A stretch of 5,537 nucleotides of DNA from Pseudobutyrivibrio sp. UBA1225 (GTDB lineage: Bacteria > Bacillota > Clostridia > Lachnospirales > Lachnospiraceae). The DNA lies in NCBI GenBank assembly GCA_002309345.1, contig DBWZ01000095.1:1-5537 (forward strand), in the 5' to 3' direction. A program made the translations under genes and the position numbers. This document shows, one piece after another, positions 1-5,537 of the stretch. Under the pieces are notes generated by a model. That model saw nothing but the letters and a program-made list of their open reading frames with translations, did no database searches and was not told where the DNA came from. The first letter of the stretch is position 1; the number at the start of each line of letters is the position of its first letter.

Positions 1-50
1 CTGCAAGAAGGGCGGGCCGGGGCTGGCATTAATTGATAGGAGGTAGGGGC
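1..50. other. Unassigned G-rich left edge, possibly the 3' end of an upstream gene
   Basis: This edge is much richer in G and C than the rest of the window. All three forward frames close within it: stops lie at 30-32, 34-36 and 44-46. The longest runs from base 2 to the TAG at 44-46 and would read as a short Gly/Lys-containing tail ending IDRR. It could be the end of an upstream gene or plain intergenic DNA. On the minus strand an ATG at 30-28 opens a frame running off the window, but no ribosome binding site precedes it. I cannot decide from 50 bases. Confidence 0.2.
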
Positions 51-97
51 AAAAGTGACATCTTTTTGAAGAAAGTTCTCACTTTTTACGCAAAAGT
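51..97 (+). promoter_or_regulatory. Overlapping inverted and direct repeats upstream of the GH3 gene (possible operator, or terminator of an upstream gene)
   Basis: AAAAGTGA at 51-58 pairs perfectly with TCACTTTT at 79-86, and a nested CTTTT/GAAAG stem lies inside (62-66 with 71-75). The ACTTTT at 81-86 can instead pair with AAAAGT at 92-97, so the two hairpins exclude each other. GCAAAAGT is also directly repeated at 49-56 and 90-97. The first hairpin runs straight into a short T-tract (83-87), so it could end transcription coming from the left. If the GH3 promoter is the -10-like box at 102-107, the repeats sit where a sugar-responsive regulator could bind. Which role applies is inference. 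Confidence 0.35.
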
Positions 98-101
98 ACT
101 G

Positions 102-112
102 TATGATATATA
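102..112 (+). promoter_or_regulatory. Possible -10 region of the GH3 promoter
   Basis: TATGAT at 102-107 matches five of six bases of the sigma-A -10 consensus and continues into TATATAG. No good -35 box lies 16-18 bases upstream; TCACTT at 79-84 is at 17-base spacing but fits poorly. A weak -35 would be compatible with an activator-dependent promoter, but this is speculative. The start of transcription would fall only about 15-20 bases before the ATG. Confidence 0.3.
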
Positions 113-118
113 GGGTAT

Positions 119-123
119 GGAGG
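119..123 (+). promoter_or_regulatory. Ribosome binding site of the GH3 gene
   Basis: GGAGG at 119-123 is a full Shine-Dalgarno core placed 7 bases before the ATG at 131. This spacing fixes the start codon; no better in-frame alternative lies upstream. Confidence 0.85.
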
Positions 124-130
124 AAAATTT

Positions 131-2938
131 ATGAGCACAAAATTATATGATGTTGAAAAGTTTGCGGCGGTTGCTCGACGTGCAGTTGCTGAAGGAATAG
201 TCTTACTGAAAAATGATAATCAGGTGTTGCCACTTGCTGGCGGTACAAAGATAGCATTATTTGGACGTAGCCAATTTAACTACTATAAGAGTGGTACAGG
301 CTCAGGCGGAATGGTTAATACCTCTTATGTGATAGGTGTTCGTGAGGCACTGGAGGCTGATGATAGATTTGTCCTTGATGAAGGACTTAAAAATATATAT
401 GACAAATGGATTGAAAAGCATCCATTTGATGCGGGAGTGGGCTGGGCCTCAGAGCCTTGGTATCAGCAGGAGATGGTGATTACCCCTGATATTGCAAAGG
501 CGGCAGCAGAGTCTTCTGATGTGGCTATAGTTTTGATTGGACGTACGGCAGGCGAAGATCAGGATAATACTAATACCAAGGGCAGTTATCTTTTGACTGA
601 TGATGAAGAGACAATGCTTAAAGAGGTTACTTCGGCATTCGCAAATACGATAGTTCTTTTGAATGTTGGAAATATCATAGATATGAAGTGGGTTAAAAAA
701 TACAACCCATCTGCGGTAGCATATATTTGGCAGGGCGGTCAGGAAGGCGGTCTTGGTGTAGTTGATGTTATTTCTGGCGATGTGAATCCATCAGGTAGAC
801 TTGCAGATACAATAGCAGAAAATATAGAGGACTATCCTTCGTCTAAGAATTTTGGTGGCAAGGTGCGCAATATCCAGCAGGAGGATATCTATGTTGGATA
901 CAGATATTTTGAGACTTTTGCCAAGGATAAGGTGCTTTATCCGTTTGGATATGGATTGTCTTATACATCCTTTGATATCAAGCCAAAGGATTTTTCTTGC
1001 AGTAGTTCCGTAAAGACGATAGTTGTCACTGTTACAAATACAGGTAGTGTAAGCGGTCAGCAGGTAGTGCAGGTTTATGTTTCTAAGCCTCAAGGAAAGC
1101 TTGGCAATCCGGCAAGAGAGCTTGTTGCATTCGCAAAGACGAAGTCGCTTGCGCCAAATGAATCTCAGGAAATCACATTTGAGATTTCTGCATATCTGCT
1201 TTCAAGCTTCGATGATAGCGGGGTTACTGGACACAAGAATGCCTACGTTCTTGAAGCAGGCAGTTATACCTTCTATGTAGGTGACAATGTTAGATGTGAA
1301 GAAATCGTAGGTGTGTTTGCTCACGAAGATATTCGAGTTTACAAGCAGCTTTCCGAGGCTCTTGCCCCAACTGTTGAGTTTGAGCGAATGAAGCCAGTCC
1401 TTGAAGCTGACGGAAAATACAGCATTTCCTATGAAAAGGTACCGGTTGCAACAGTTAAGGAGGCCGATTTTAGAAAGGCAGATATGCCCGCTGAGTTTTC
1501 CAAGACCACAGGTAGCTATAAGCTTGTAGATGTGCTTGATAAAAAATGCAGCATTGAAGAGTTTGTTTCTCAGCTTTCGGACAGAGAGCTATGCTATATC
1601 GTTCGAGGCGAGGGAATGAGCTCGCCAAAGGTTACTCCAGGCTGCGGTGGTGCTTTTGGTGGTGTTACTGATTCTCTCATAGAAAAGGGAATACCAGTGG
1701 CGTGCTGCTCTGATGGTCCTTCGGGAATACGAATGGATTCTGGTAAAAAGGCTTTTGCTATGCCAAACGGTGCATGTCTGGCAAGTGGATGGAACATGGA
1801 GCTTTCAGAAGAGCTTTATAATTGGGAGGGGCTTGAGCTTCGCAAGAACAAGATAGATGTCTTGCTTGGACCTGGTATGAATATTCACAGACATCCTCTC
1901 AATGGACGAAACTTTGAGTATTTCTCAGAGGATCCTTATGTTACAGGTATGAATGCGGCGGCTCAGCTGAAGGGCATGCATAAATATGGAGTGACAGGTA
2001 CAATCAAGCACTTTGCTTTAAATACTCAAGAAACTGGGCGTCACACTGTTGAGCATGTGGCTTCCCAGCGTGCAATCAGAGAGATTTATCTTAAGGGCTT
2101 TGAGCTTGCCGTGATGGAAGCACATGCTAACGCTGTGATGACTACCTACGGTCCAGTCAATGGATTCTACTCTTCATCTAGCTATGATTTGGTTACAAGA
2201 ATCCTCAGAGAAGAGTGGGGCTTCAAGGGTATTGTTATGACAGATTGGTGGGCGAAAGGCGGTATTACAGGTGCAGGGGATGCCGCAGATATGGCATCAA
2301 TCGTACGAGCTCAGAATGATTTATATATGGTTACATCTTCTGCTGAGGATAACACCAACAGGGATAACCTTGAGATAGAGTTTGATAAGGGCAACGTGGA
2401 GCGAAGCGAGCTCCAAAGATGTGCAGCAAATATTTGCCAGTTCATCATGGATATGCCTGTGTTTGCAAGATTTATCGGTCGAGGAAACGCGATTGACAAT
2501 CAGCTTGCTGAAGAAAGCGACGATGAAGAGCTTGCATTTGATGAGATGATTGACATTCGTATAGACGAATCTGGAGTGGCAAAGATTGATCCAGCCTTAA
2601 TTAAGACAGCGAGAAATACCATCAATATGCTTTCTGTTTCCTTTAAAGAACGTGGTGATTACAAGCTTTCAATGACCGTAAGAGCCAATGCTGATAGTGA
2701 GGTTGCGCAGGTGCCTCTTAGCATATTTAGGGATAAAGAGTTGGCAAAGATGGTTACTCTGACCGGCGCAGATAAAGATTGGCAAACAATAGAGCTTCCG
2801 CTTGATGGTTGCGTAATGACATTTTTCTTGAGATTATATTTTGCACAAGATGGTATGGAAATAAAAGATATAACCATTTCTCTTATCAAATCCAAGGAAG
2901 AGGAAACAAGACGTATGCTTGCAAGAATGGGTGAGTAA
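131..2938 (+). CDS. Glycoside hydrolase family 3 beta-glycosidase (probable beta-glucosidase), reversed domain order
   Basis: A 935-residue retaining glycosidase expected to release terminal sugars, most likely glucose or xylose, from beta-linked oligosaccharides or plant glycosides. There is no signal peptide or membrane segment, so it should act in the cytoplasm on imported substrates. Domain order is unusual. Residues about 10-280 are the GH3 C-terminal alpha/beta subdomain (EGIVLLKND, IGRTAGEDQDN, GGQEGG, NPSGRL, YPFGYGLSYTSF). About 290-390 is a fibronectin-III-like domain (VTNTGSVSG..VQVYVS, NPARELVAF). About 475-710 is the (beta/alpha)8 barrel: DGPSGIR with Asp528, GRNFEYFSEDP with Arg593, IKHF with Lys626-His627, and the nucleophile Asp705 in GFKGIVMTDWW. 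Glu142 in GEDQDN is the likely acid/base by alignment with GEGxDR in the family. Residues about 795-920 form an extra beta-rich, carbohydrate-binding-like domain. All catalytic motifs are intact. The order resembles Butyrivibrio fibrisolvens BglA-type enzymes. Translation ends at tandem TAA TAA. Exact substrate is not readable from the sequence. Confidence 0.95.
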   Translation: MSTKLYDVEKFAAVARRAVAEGIVLLKNDNQVLPLAGGTKIALFGRSQFNYYKSGTGSGGMVNTSYVIGVREALEADDRFVLDEGLKNIYDKWIEKHPFDAGVGWASEPWYQQEMVITPDIAKAAAESSDVAIVLIGRTAGEDQDNTNTKGSYLLTDDEETMLKEVTSAFANTIVLLNVGNIIDMKWVKKYNPSAVAYIWQGGQEGGLGVVDVISGDVNPSGRLADTIAENIEDYPSSKNFGGKVRNIQQEDIYVGYRYFETFAKDKVLYPFGYGLSYTSFDIKPKDFSCSSSVKTIVVTVTNTGSVSGQQVVQVYVSKPQGKLGNPARELVAFAKTKSLAPNESQEITFEISAYLLSSFDDSGVTGHKNAYVLEAGSYTFYVGDNVRCEEIVGVFAHEDIRVYKQLSEALAPTVEFERMKPVLEADGKYSISYEKVPVATVKEADFRKADMPAEFSKTTGSYKLVDVLDKKCSIEEFVSQLSDRELCYIVRGEGMSSPKVTPGCGGAFGGVTDSLIEKGIPVACCSDGPSGIRMDSGKKAFAMPNGACLASGWNMELSEELYNWEGLELRKNKIDVLLGPGMNIHRHPLNGRNFEYFSEDPYVTGMNAAAQLKGMHKYGVTGTIKHFALNTQETGRHTVEHVASQRAIREIYLKGFELAVMEAHANAVMTTYGPVNGFYSSSSYDLVTRILREEWGFKGIVMTDWWAKGGITGAGDAADMASIVRAQNDLYMVTSSAEDNTNRDNLEIEFDKGNVERSELQRCAANICQFIMDMPVFARFIGRGNAIDNQLAEESDDEELAFDEMIDIRIDESGVAKIDPALIKTARNTINMLSVSFKERGDYKLSMTVRANADSEVAQVPLSIFRDKELAKMVTLTGADKDWQTIELPLDGCVMTFFLRLYFAQDGMEIKDITISLIKSKEEETRRMLARMGE

Positions 2939-2998
2939 TAAGCAAGGAAAACCCTCAGAATCAGGTGCGAGGACACAATATAGACATAGATTTTTTAG

Positions 2999-3035
2999 GA
3001 ATAGGTCACGGCTATTTTATTGCTGTGGCCTATTC
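2999..3035. repeat. Strong 14-bp hairpin after the GH3 gene, possible atypical terminator
   Basis: GAATAGGTCACGGC at 2999-3012 pairs with GCTGTGGCCTATTC at 3022-3035 across a 9-base loop. All 14 positions pair in RNA read from the plus strand, two of them as G-U wobbles. Unlike a normal intrinsic terminator, no T-run follows on either strand; the T6 run (2991-2996) lies on the 5' side. It starts about 60 bases after the GH3 stop. It may protect the 3' end of the GH3 mRNA, terminate inefficiently, or both. The wobble pairs favour a role as plus-strand RNA, since they would be A-C mismatches in the opposite transcript. Confidence 0.6.
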
Positions 3036-3052
3036 TACATGATAAAATTACA

Positions 3053-3081
3053 TTGATATTATTCTATGCAATTCTTATTAG
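3053..3081 (+). promoter_or_regulatory. Candidate sigma-A-type promoter of the chemoreceptor gene
   Basis: TTGATA at 3053-3058 (five of six of the -35 consensus) and TATTAG at 3076-3081 (four of six of the -10 consensus) are 17 bases apart, downstream of the hairpin and upstream of the ATG. The region is AT-rich, so chance matches are likely. I looked for a sigma-28 (motility) promoter and did not find a convincing one. Confidence 0.3.
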
Positions 3082-3107
3082 GTCTTAGTTTTAAAATCTA
3101 TTTTTAT

Positions 3108-3114
3108 AGAGGGG
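3108..3114 (+). promoter_or_regulatory. Ribosome binding site of the chemoreceptor gene
   Basis: AGAGGGG at 3108-3114 lies 7 bases before the ATG at 3122 and supports that start. The protein then begins MKKSMRTKIL, a short positively charged end directly before the first membrane helix, as expected for this family. Confidence 0.7.
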
Positions 3115-3121
3115 TGCGAGC

Positions 3122-5329
3122 ATGAAAAAAAGTATGAGAACTAAAATTTTGATCTGTATTTTTGTATTGGATTTGGTAATGATAATTGGAGTTTTAATTA
3201 TCGGTATCAACTTTAGGAAAGCAGTTAGTGCGGCTAATTTGATGTCGGAAACATACATTCACATTGAAAGGGATTTTGGAGATTCCAATACCAACATGCA
3301 AAATTTGGTTAAACGATTCTTTTTAGTGCAAGCTATGGCACCTACAGGAGCGTTGGAGTCAGAAGAGGCACAAGAACAAATGATATCACCTGGCGAAGCA
3401 GAATATGCGGCACTAGAGGCTGCGATTTTAGATTTGGGTGAGCAGGTAAAGAAAGTTAATGACTCCGATTTTAAATCAGAATATGACATCATGAGTGCAG
3501 GCGCATTATCATTTATCGATGTGTATAAGAGAATGGAGGAAATGTTCTATAAGAGGCAATATGAAGAATCATTTAATTTGTACTTCGCCGAAGCTCATGA
3601 AAATATACTAGCTTATGAAGACAACGTTAAGCTTATGACTGAGCGACTTAAAGAATTAGTTGACATAAATGATGTAAGATTGGTAGAGGCCGAGAATGAG
3701 GTTAACAAAGCTATAATAATTGGTCTTATATTGTTAGTAGTATCTTCTGTTGTTTCAATTATTATTGTTAGTAAATCAGTCAGTCCTCTTGTTAGTGCAG
3801 CAAAAGAACTTGATGACATAATAGATGATATGAATTCCGGAAATGCGAATCTTTCCCGTAGAATAAAAAATCGTTCTGAGGATGAGGTGGGTGTACTTGT
3901 TTCAGGTATCAATAAGTTCTTAGAGACACTACAAAAGATAATTGTTGCTATTAAGGATGAGTCAGGAAACATCTATACATCTGTTGAAAATACGGTTCAG
4001 GTTGTTAATTCATCAAGGGATGATGTTAGTAACGTATCTGCAGTTATGCAGGAGCTTACAGCTAGCATGGAAACTGCAAACAACACACTTTTATCTCTTA
4101 ATGAAGAGGCTGGCCATGTAAATGACGCAGTTGGTCAGGTATCAAATCAGGTTACAGAAGGAACCAACCGCGTGGCAGATATTAAGGAGCATGCAACAGT
4201 TATTCGCCGTGATACAGAAAAGAAGCGTGAATCGACAAACGAGATGGTATCTTCTATTAGAGATACACTTGAGAATTCTATCGCCGAGAGCAAGAATGTT
4301 GAACAGATTCAAACTCTTACCGAGGACATCTTATCAATTGCAGCACAGACAAACCTGCTTGCTCTTAATGCTTCCATCGAGGCAGCTCGTGCTGGTGAAG
4401 CTGGTAAAGGCTTCGCGGTTGTTGCTGATGAGATTAGACAGCTTGCTGAGCACAGTAAGGATACTGCAAACTCAATTCAGGAAATCAGTAATCAGGTTAT
4501 CTCAGCCGTTGAGCAGTTGACAGATAACTCTAATGAGATGCTTTCTTATGTAAGTGAGACAGTCCTTCAGGATTACGATGATTTCGAAGAAGTTGCTAAG
4601 CAGTACTATCAGGATGCTGATGATATCAATTCAGTTCTTGATAGTGTAAATGACAATACAATTCTTCTTAATACAACTATCAATGAAATGACTGGTGAAA
4701 TCGACCACATTTCTAGAGTTATCAATGATTGTACTCAAGGCGTTTCAGATGCGACCTCATCTACTACAGGCATCCTTGAGTCTATCACAACAATTCATGA
4801 TGACTCAGAAAGCAACCGTGAGATTTCCGAAAGACTTCAGGAAGAGGTTAGCCGTTTCACAAATGATGAGGATGAATTAGTTGCTGAGGCTGAGCCAGTA
4901 AAAGAAGATATAGTTCAGGAAGAACCTGTAAAGGCTGAGCCAGTAAAGGATGAACCAGTTCGGGAAGAACCTGTAAAAACTGAGCCAATAAAGGTTGAAC
5001 CAGTCAAGAAAGAGTCTATAAAAGAAAAGATAGAAGAAAAAGAAACTAAAGCTGAGCCAAAGCCAGTAAGAGAAAAAGTAGAAGAGAAAGAAACTAAAGC
5101 TGAGCCAAAGCCTGTAAAAGAAAAGGTAGAGAAAAAAGAAACTAAAGCTGAGCCAAAACCTGTAAAAGAAGATTTAGAAAAGGCTAAGCCGGTAAAAGAG
5201 GAAGAAGTAAAAGAAGAAGTAGTTAAGGAAGAAGAGGCTGCCCCAGAGGAACCTGAGGTTGAGGAAGTAGAACCAGCAGAAGAGACTCAGGAGGCAGAGG
5301 CAGTCGAAGAGACCGAGACTGAAGAGTAA
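3122..5329 (+). CDS. Methyl-accepting chemotaxis protein with a long Glu/Lys/Pro repeat tail
   Basis: A 735-residue chemoreceptor expected to sit in the cytoplasmic membrane and control CheA through CheW. Membrane helix 1 spans about residues 9-29 and helix 2 about 197-217. Between them lie about 165 mostly helical extracytoplasmic residues resembling a four-helix-bundle (4HB_MCP-type) sensor; the ligand is not predictable. A HAMP domain follows (about 217-270; SPLVSAAKEL, SEDEVGVLVSGIN). The long coiled-coil signalling domain covers about 271-580, with the conserved hairpin tip around 402-442 (IAAQTNLLALNASIEAARAG, GKGFAVVADEIRQLAEHS). The returning helix contains DYDDFEEVAKQYYQDAD, a segment I associate with clostridial receptors. 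Residues about 583-735 are an extra low-complexity tail: seven EPVK-type pentapeptides, three 16-residue repeats, then 18 Glu and one Lys in the last 35 residues. It lacks an aromatic xWxxF-type CheR-tethering end. The family assignment is secure; the tail's role is unknown. The gene appears monocistronic, with its own hairpin-separated leader and a terminator downstream. Confidence 0.96.
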   Translation: MKKSMRTKILICIFVLDLVMIIGVLIIGINFRKAVSAANLMSETYIHIERDFGDSNTNMQNLVKRFFLVQAMAPTGALESEEAQEQMISPGEAEYAALEAAILDLGEQVKKVNDSDFKSEYDIMSAGALSFIDVYKRMEEMFYKRQYEESFNLYFAEAHENILAYEDNVKLMTERLKELVDINDVRLVEAENEVNKAIIIGLILLVVSSVVSIIIVSKSVSPLVSAAKELDDIIDDMNSGNANLSRRIKNRSEDEVGVLVSGINKFLETLQKIIVAIKDESGNIYTSVENTVQVVNSSRDDVSNVSAVMQELTASMETANNTLLSLNEEAGHVNDAVGQVSNQVTEGTNRVADIKEHATVIRRDTEKKRESTNEMVSSIRDTLENSIAESKNVEQIQTLTEDILSIAAQTNLLALNASIEAARAGEAGKGFAVVADEIRQLAEHSKDTANSIQEISNQVISAVEQLTDNSNEMLSYVSETVLQDYDDFEEVAKQYYQDADDINSVLDSVNDNTILLNTTINEMTGEIDHISRVINDCTQGVSDATSSTTGILESITTIHDDSESNREISERLQEEVSRFTNDEDELVAEAEPVKEDIVQEEPVKAEPVKDEPVREEPVKTEPIKVEPVKKESIKEKIEEKETKAEPKPVREKVEEKETKAEPKPVKEKVEKKETKAEPKPVKEDLEKAKPVKEEEVKEEVVKEEEAAPEEPEVEEVEPAEETQEAEAVEETETEE
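4922..5026 (+). repeat. Seven tandem pentapeptide-coding units (EPVKx) in the chemoreceptor tail
   Basis: Residues 601-635 read as seven consecutive five-residue units: EPVKA, EPVKD, EPVRE, EPVKT, EPIKV, EPVKK, ESIKE. One isolated EPVK precedes them at 591-594. The 15-bp DNA units have diverged (gtaaag, gttcgg, ataaag, gtcaag), so the amino-acid pattern is better kept than the DNA. The prolines and alternating charges suggest an extended, flexible segment. Confidence 0.9.
5039..5182 (+). repeat. Three tandem 48-bp repeats (16 residues each) in the chemoreceptor tail
   Basis: Units at 5039-5086, 5087-5134 and 5135-5182 encode KETKAEPKPVREKVEE, KETKAEPKPVKEKVEK and KETKAEPKPVKEDLEK. The first 23 bases are identical in all three units, and the rest differ at scattered positions, more so in the third. 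This near-identity at DNA level points to fairly recent duplication, unlike the more diverged pentapeptide block before it. The unit is a multiple of three, so copy-number change would leave the frame intact. Confidence 0.92.
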
Positions 5330-5378
5330 ACATAGCGTACAGGAGAAATCTTTTTCATATTTTGTTTTTCTTTTTTGG

Positions 5379-5409
5379 GAATGCTCCCTTTGTGGGAGCA
5401 TTCTTTTTT
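5379..5409 (+). terminator. Intrinsic terminator of the chemoreceptor gene
   Basis: GAATGCTCCC at 5379-5388 and GGGAGCATTC at 5394-5403 form a perfect 10-bp stem with a TTTGT loop, followed directly by six T residues (5404-5409). It begins 50 bases after the receptor's stop codon. It works in the plus direction only, because no T-run follows the stem on the minus strand. Confidence 0.92.
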
Positions 5410-5474
5410 ACCTTATAGGATTAGGGTGTCAAAACACACTATCTTTTGACACCCTAATCCTATAAGGTAAAAAA
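5404..5474. repeat. Perfect 31-bp inverted repeat (71-base palindromic element)
   Basis: Bases 5404-5434 are the exact reverse complement of 5444-5474, separated by a 9-base loop (cacactatc). Each arm carries the core GGATTAGGGTGTC or its complement, with T6 at the outer left end and A6 at the outer right end. The left T6 is also the T-tract of the preceding terminator. Neither strand has a T-run after the stem, so it is not a standard intrinsic terminator. No target-site duplication or coding capacity is visible. It could be a dispersed hairpin repeat (REP- or MITE-like), a structured RNA, or a barrier between convergent units. Identity of all 31 pairs argues against chance. Confidence 0.9.
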
Positions 5475-5537
5475 CACACTTCGTGTGAAATATGTGTCTC
5501 GGCGACAGAAATTGAGACCTGCCATTAATAATCAGCT
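5475..5537. other. Right-edge non-coding segment with small hairpins
   Basis: CACAC at 5475-5479 and GTGTG at 5483-5487 form a 5-bp stem directly abutting the long inverted repeat. GTCTC at 5496-5500 can pair with GAGAC at 5514-5518. The ten-base string aaaacacact occurs at 5431-5440 and again at 5471-5480. No convincing start codon with a ribosome binding site is visible in the remaining bases. Confidence 0.4.

Noticed and set aside
131..220. Signal peptide on the GH3 enzyme
   Set aside because: The N-terminus (MSTKLYDVEKFAAVARR) is polar and charged, with no hydrophobic core or cleavage site.
3036..3121. Sigma-28 (motility-type) promoter before the chemoreceptor
   Set aside because: A TTGATAT string loosely resembles the -10 element, but no TAAA lies at the required distance of about 15 bases.
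3613..3972. Minus-strand 119-codon open frame over the second membrane helix and HAMP region
   Set aside because: It is a shadow frame of the receptor gene, with low-complexity Ser/Ile content and no recognisable motif.
4122..4520. Plus-strand 132-codon open frame inside the chemoreceptor signalling domain
   Set aside because: It overlaps the most conserved part of the receptor in another frame, has no family signature and no proper ribosome binding site.
4922..5182. CRISPR-like array of regular repeats
   Set aside because: The units are 15 and 48 bp, contiguous without unique spacers, in frame and coding; they are protein repeats.
5174..5401. Minus-strand open frame rich in Phe and Leu over the receptor tail
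   Set aside because: It is the antisense of the Glu/Lys-rich coding repeats, where GAA/AAG codons read backwards give TTC/CTT. Its start lies in the terminator hairpin and has no ribosome binding site.
5341..5426. Possible short gene after AGGAG at 5341-5345
   Set aside because: No ATG follows at suitable spacing. A TTG start would give a short Phe-rich peptide running through the terminator hairpin, which is not credible.

Overview
The window most likely comes from a Gram-positive, gut- or rumen-type anaerobe of the Clostridia, probably a Lachnospiraceae relative of Butyrivibrio or Pseudobutyrivibrio. This rests on moderate-to-low G+C, strong GGAGG-type ribosome binding sites, a GH3 glycosidase with reversed domain order of the kind described in Butyrivibrio, and a chemoreceptor with a DYDDF..AKQYYQDAD segment that I associate with clostridial MCPs. 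The assignment is inference; there is no rRNA or marker gene here.

Layout: bases 1-130 are a leader region with three copies of an AAAAGT/ACTTTT motif, a -10-like box and a clear Shine-Dalgarno. Bases 131-2938 encode a 935-residue cytoplasmic GH3 beta-glycosidase whose C-terminal catalytic subdomain precedes the TIM barrel, with an extra beta-rich C-terminal domain. Bases 2939-3121 hold a strong hairpin without a U-tract and a possible promoter. Bases 3122-5329 encode a 735-residue transmembrane methyl-accepting chemotaxis protein ending in an approximately 150-residue Glu/Lys/Pro tail built from pentapeptide and 16-residue tandem repeats. Bases 5330-5537 have no gene but contain a canonical intrinsic terminator, a perfect 31-bp inverted repeat that shares the terminator's T-tract, and a small third hairpin.

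The two genes lie on the same strand but are separated by 183 bp with a hairpin, and are probably separate transcription units. The glycosidase would hydrolyse imported oligosaccharides or glycosides inside the cell. The receptor would feed an unknown extracellular or membrane signal to CheA/CheW. A shared role in finding and using plant sugars is possible, but nothing in the sequence proves it.

The most unusual elements are the repeat-built tail of the chemoreceptor and the 71-base palindromic element at the 3' end. I see no evidence for a wholly new multi-gene system.
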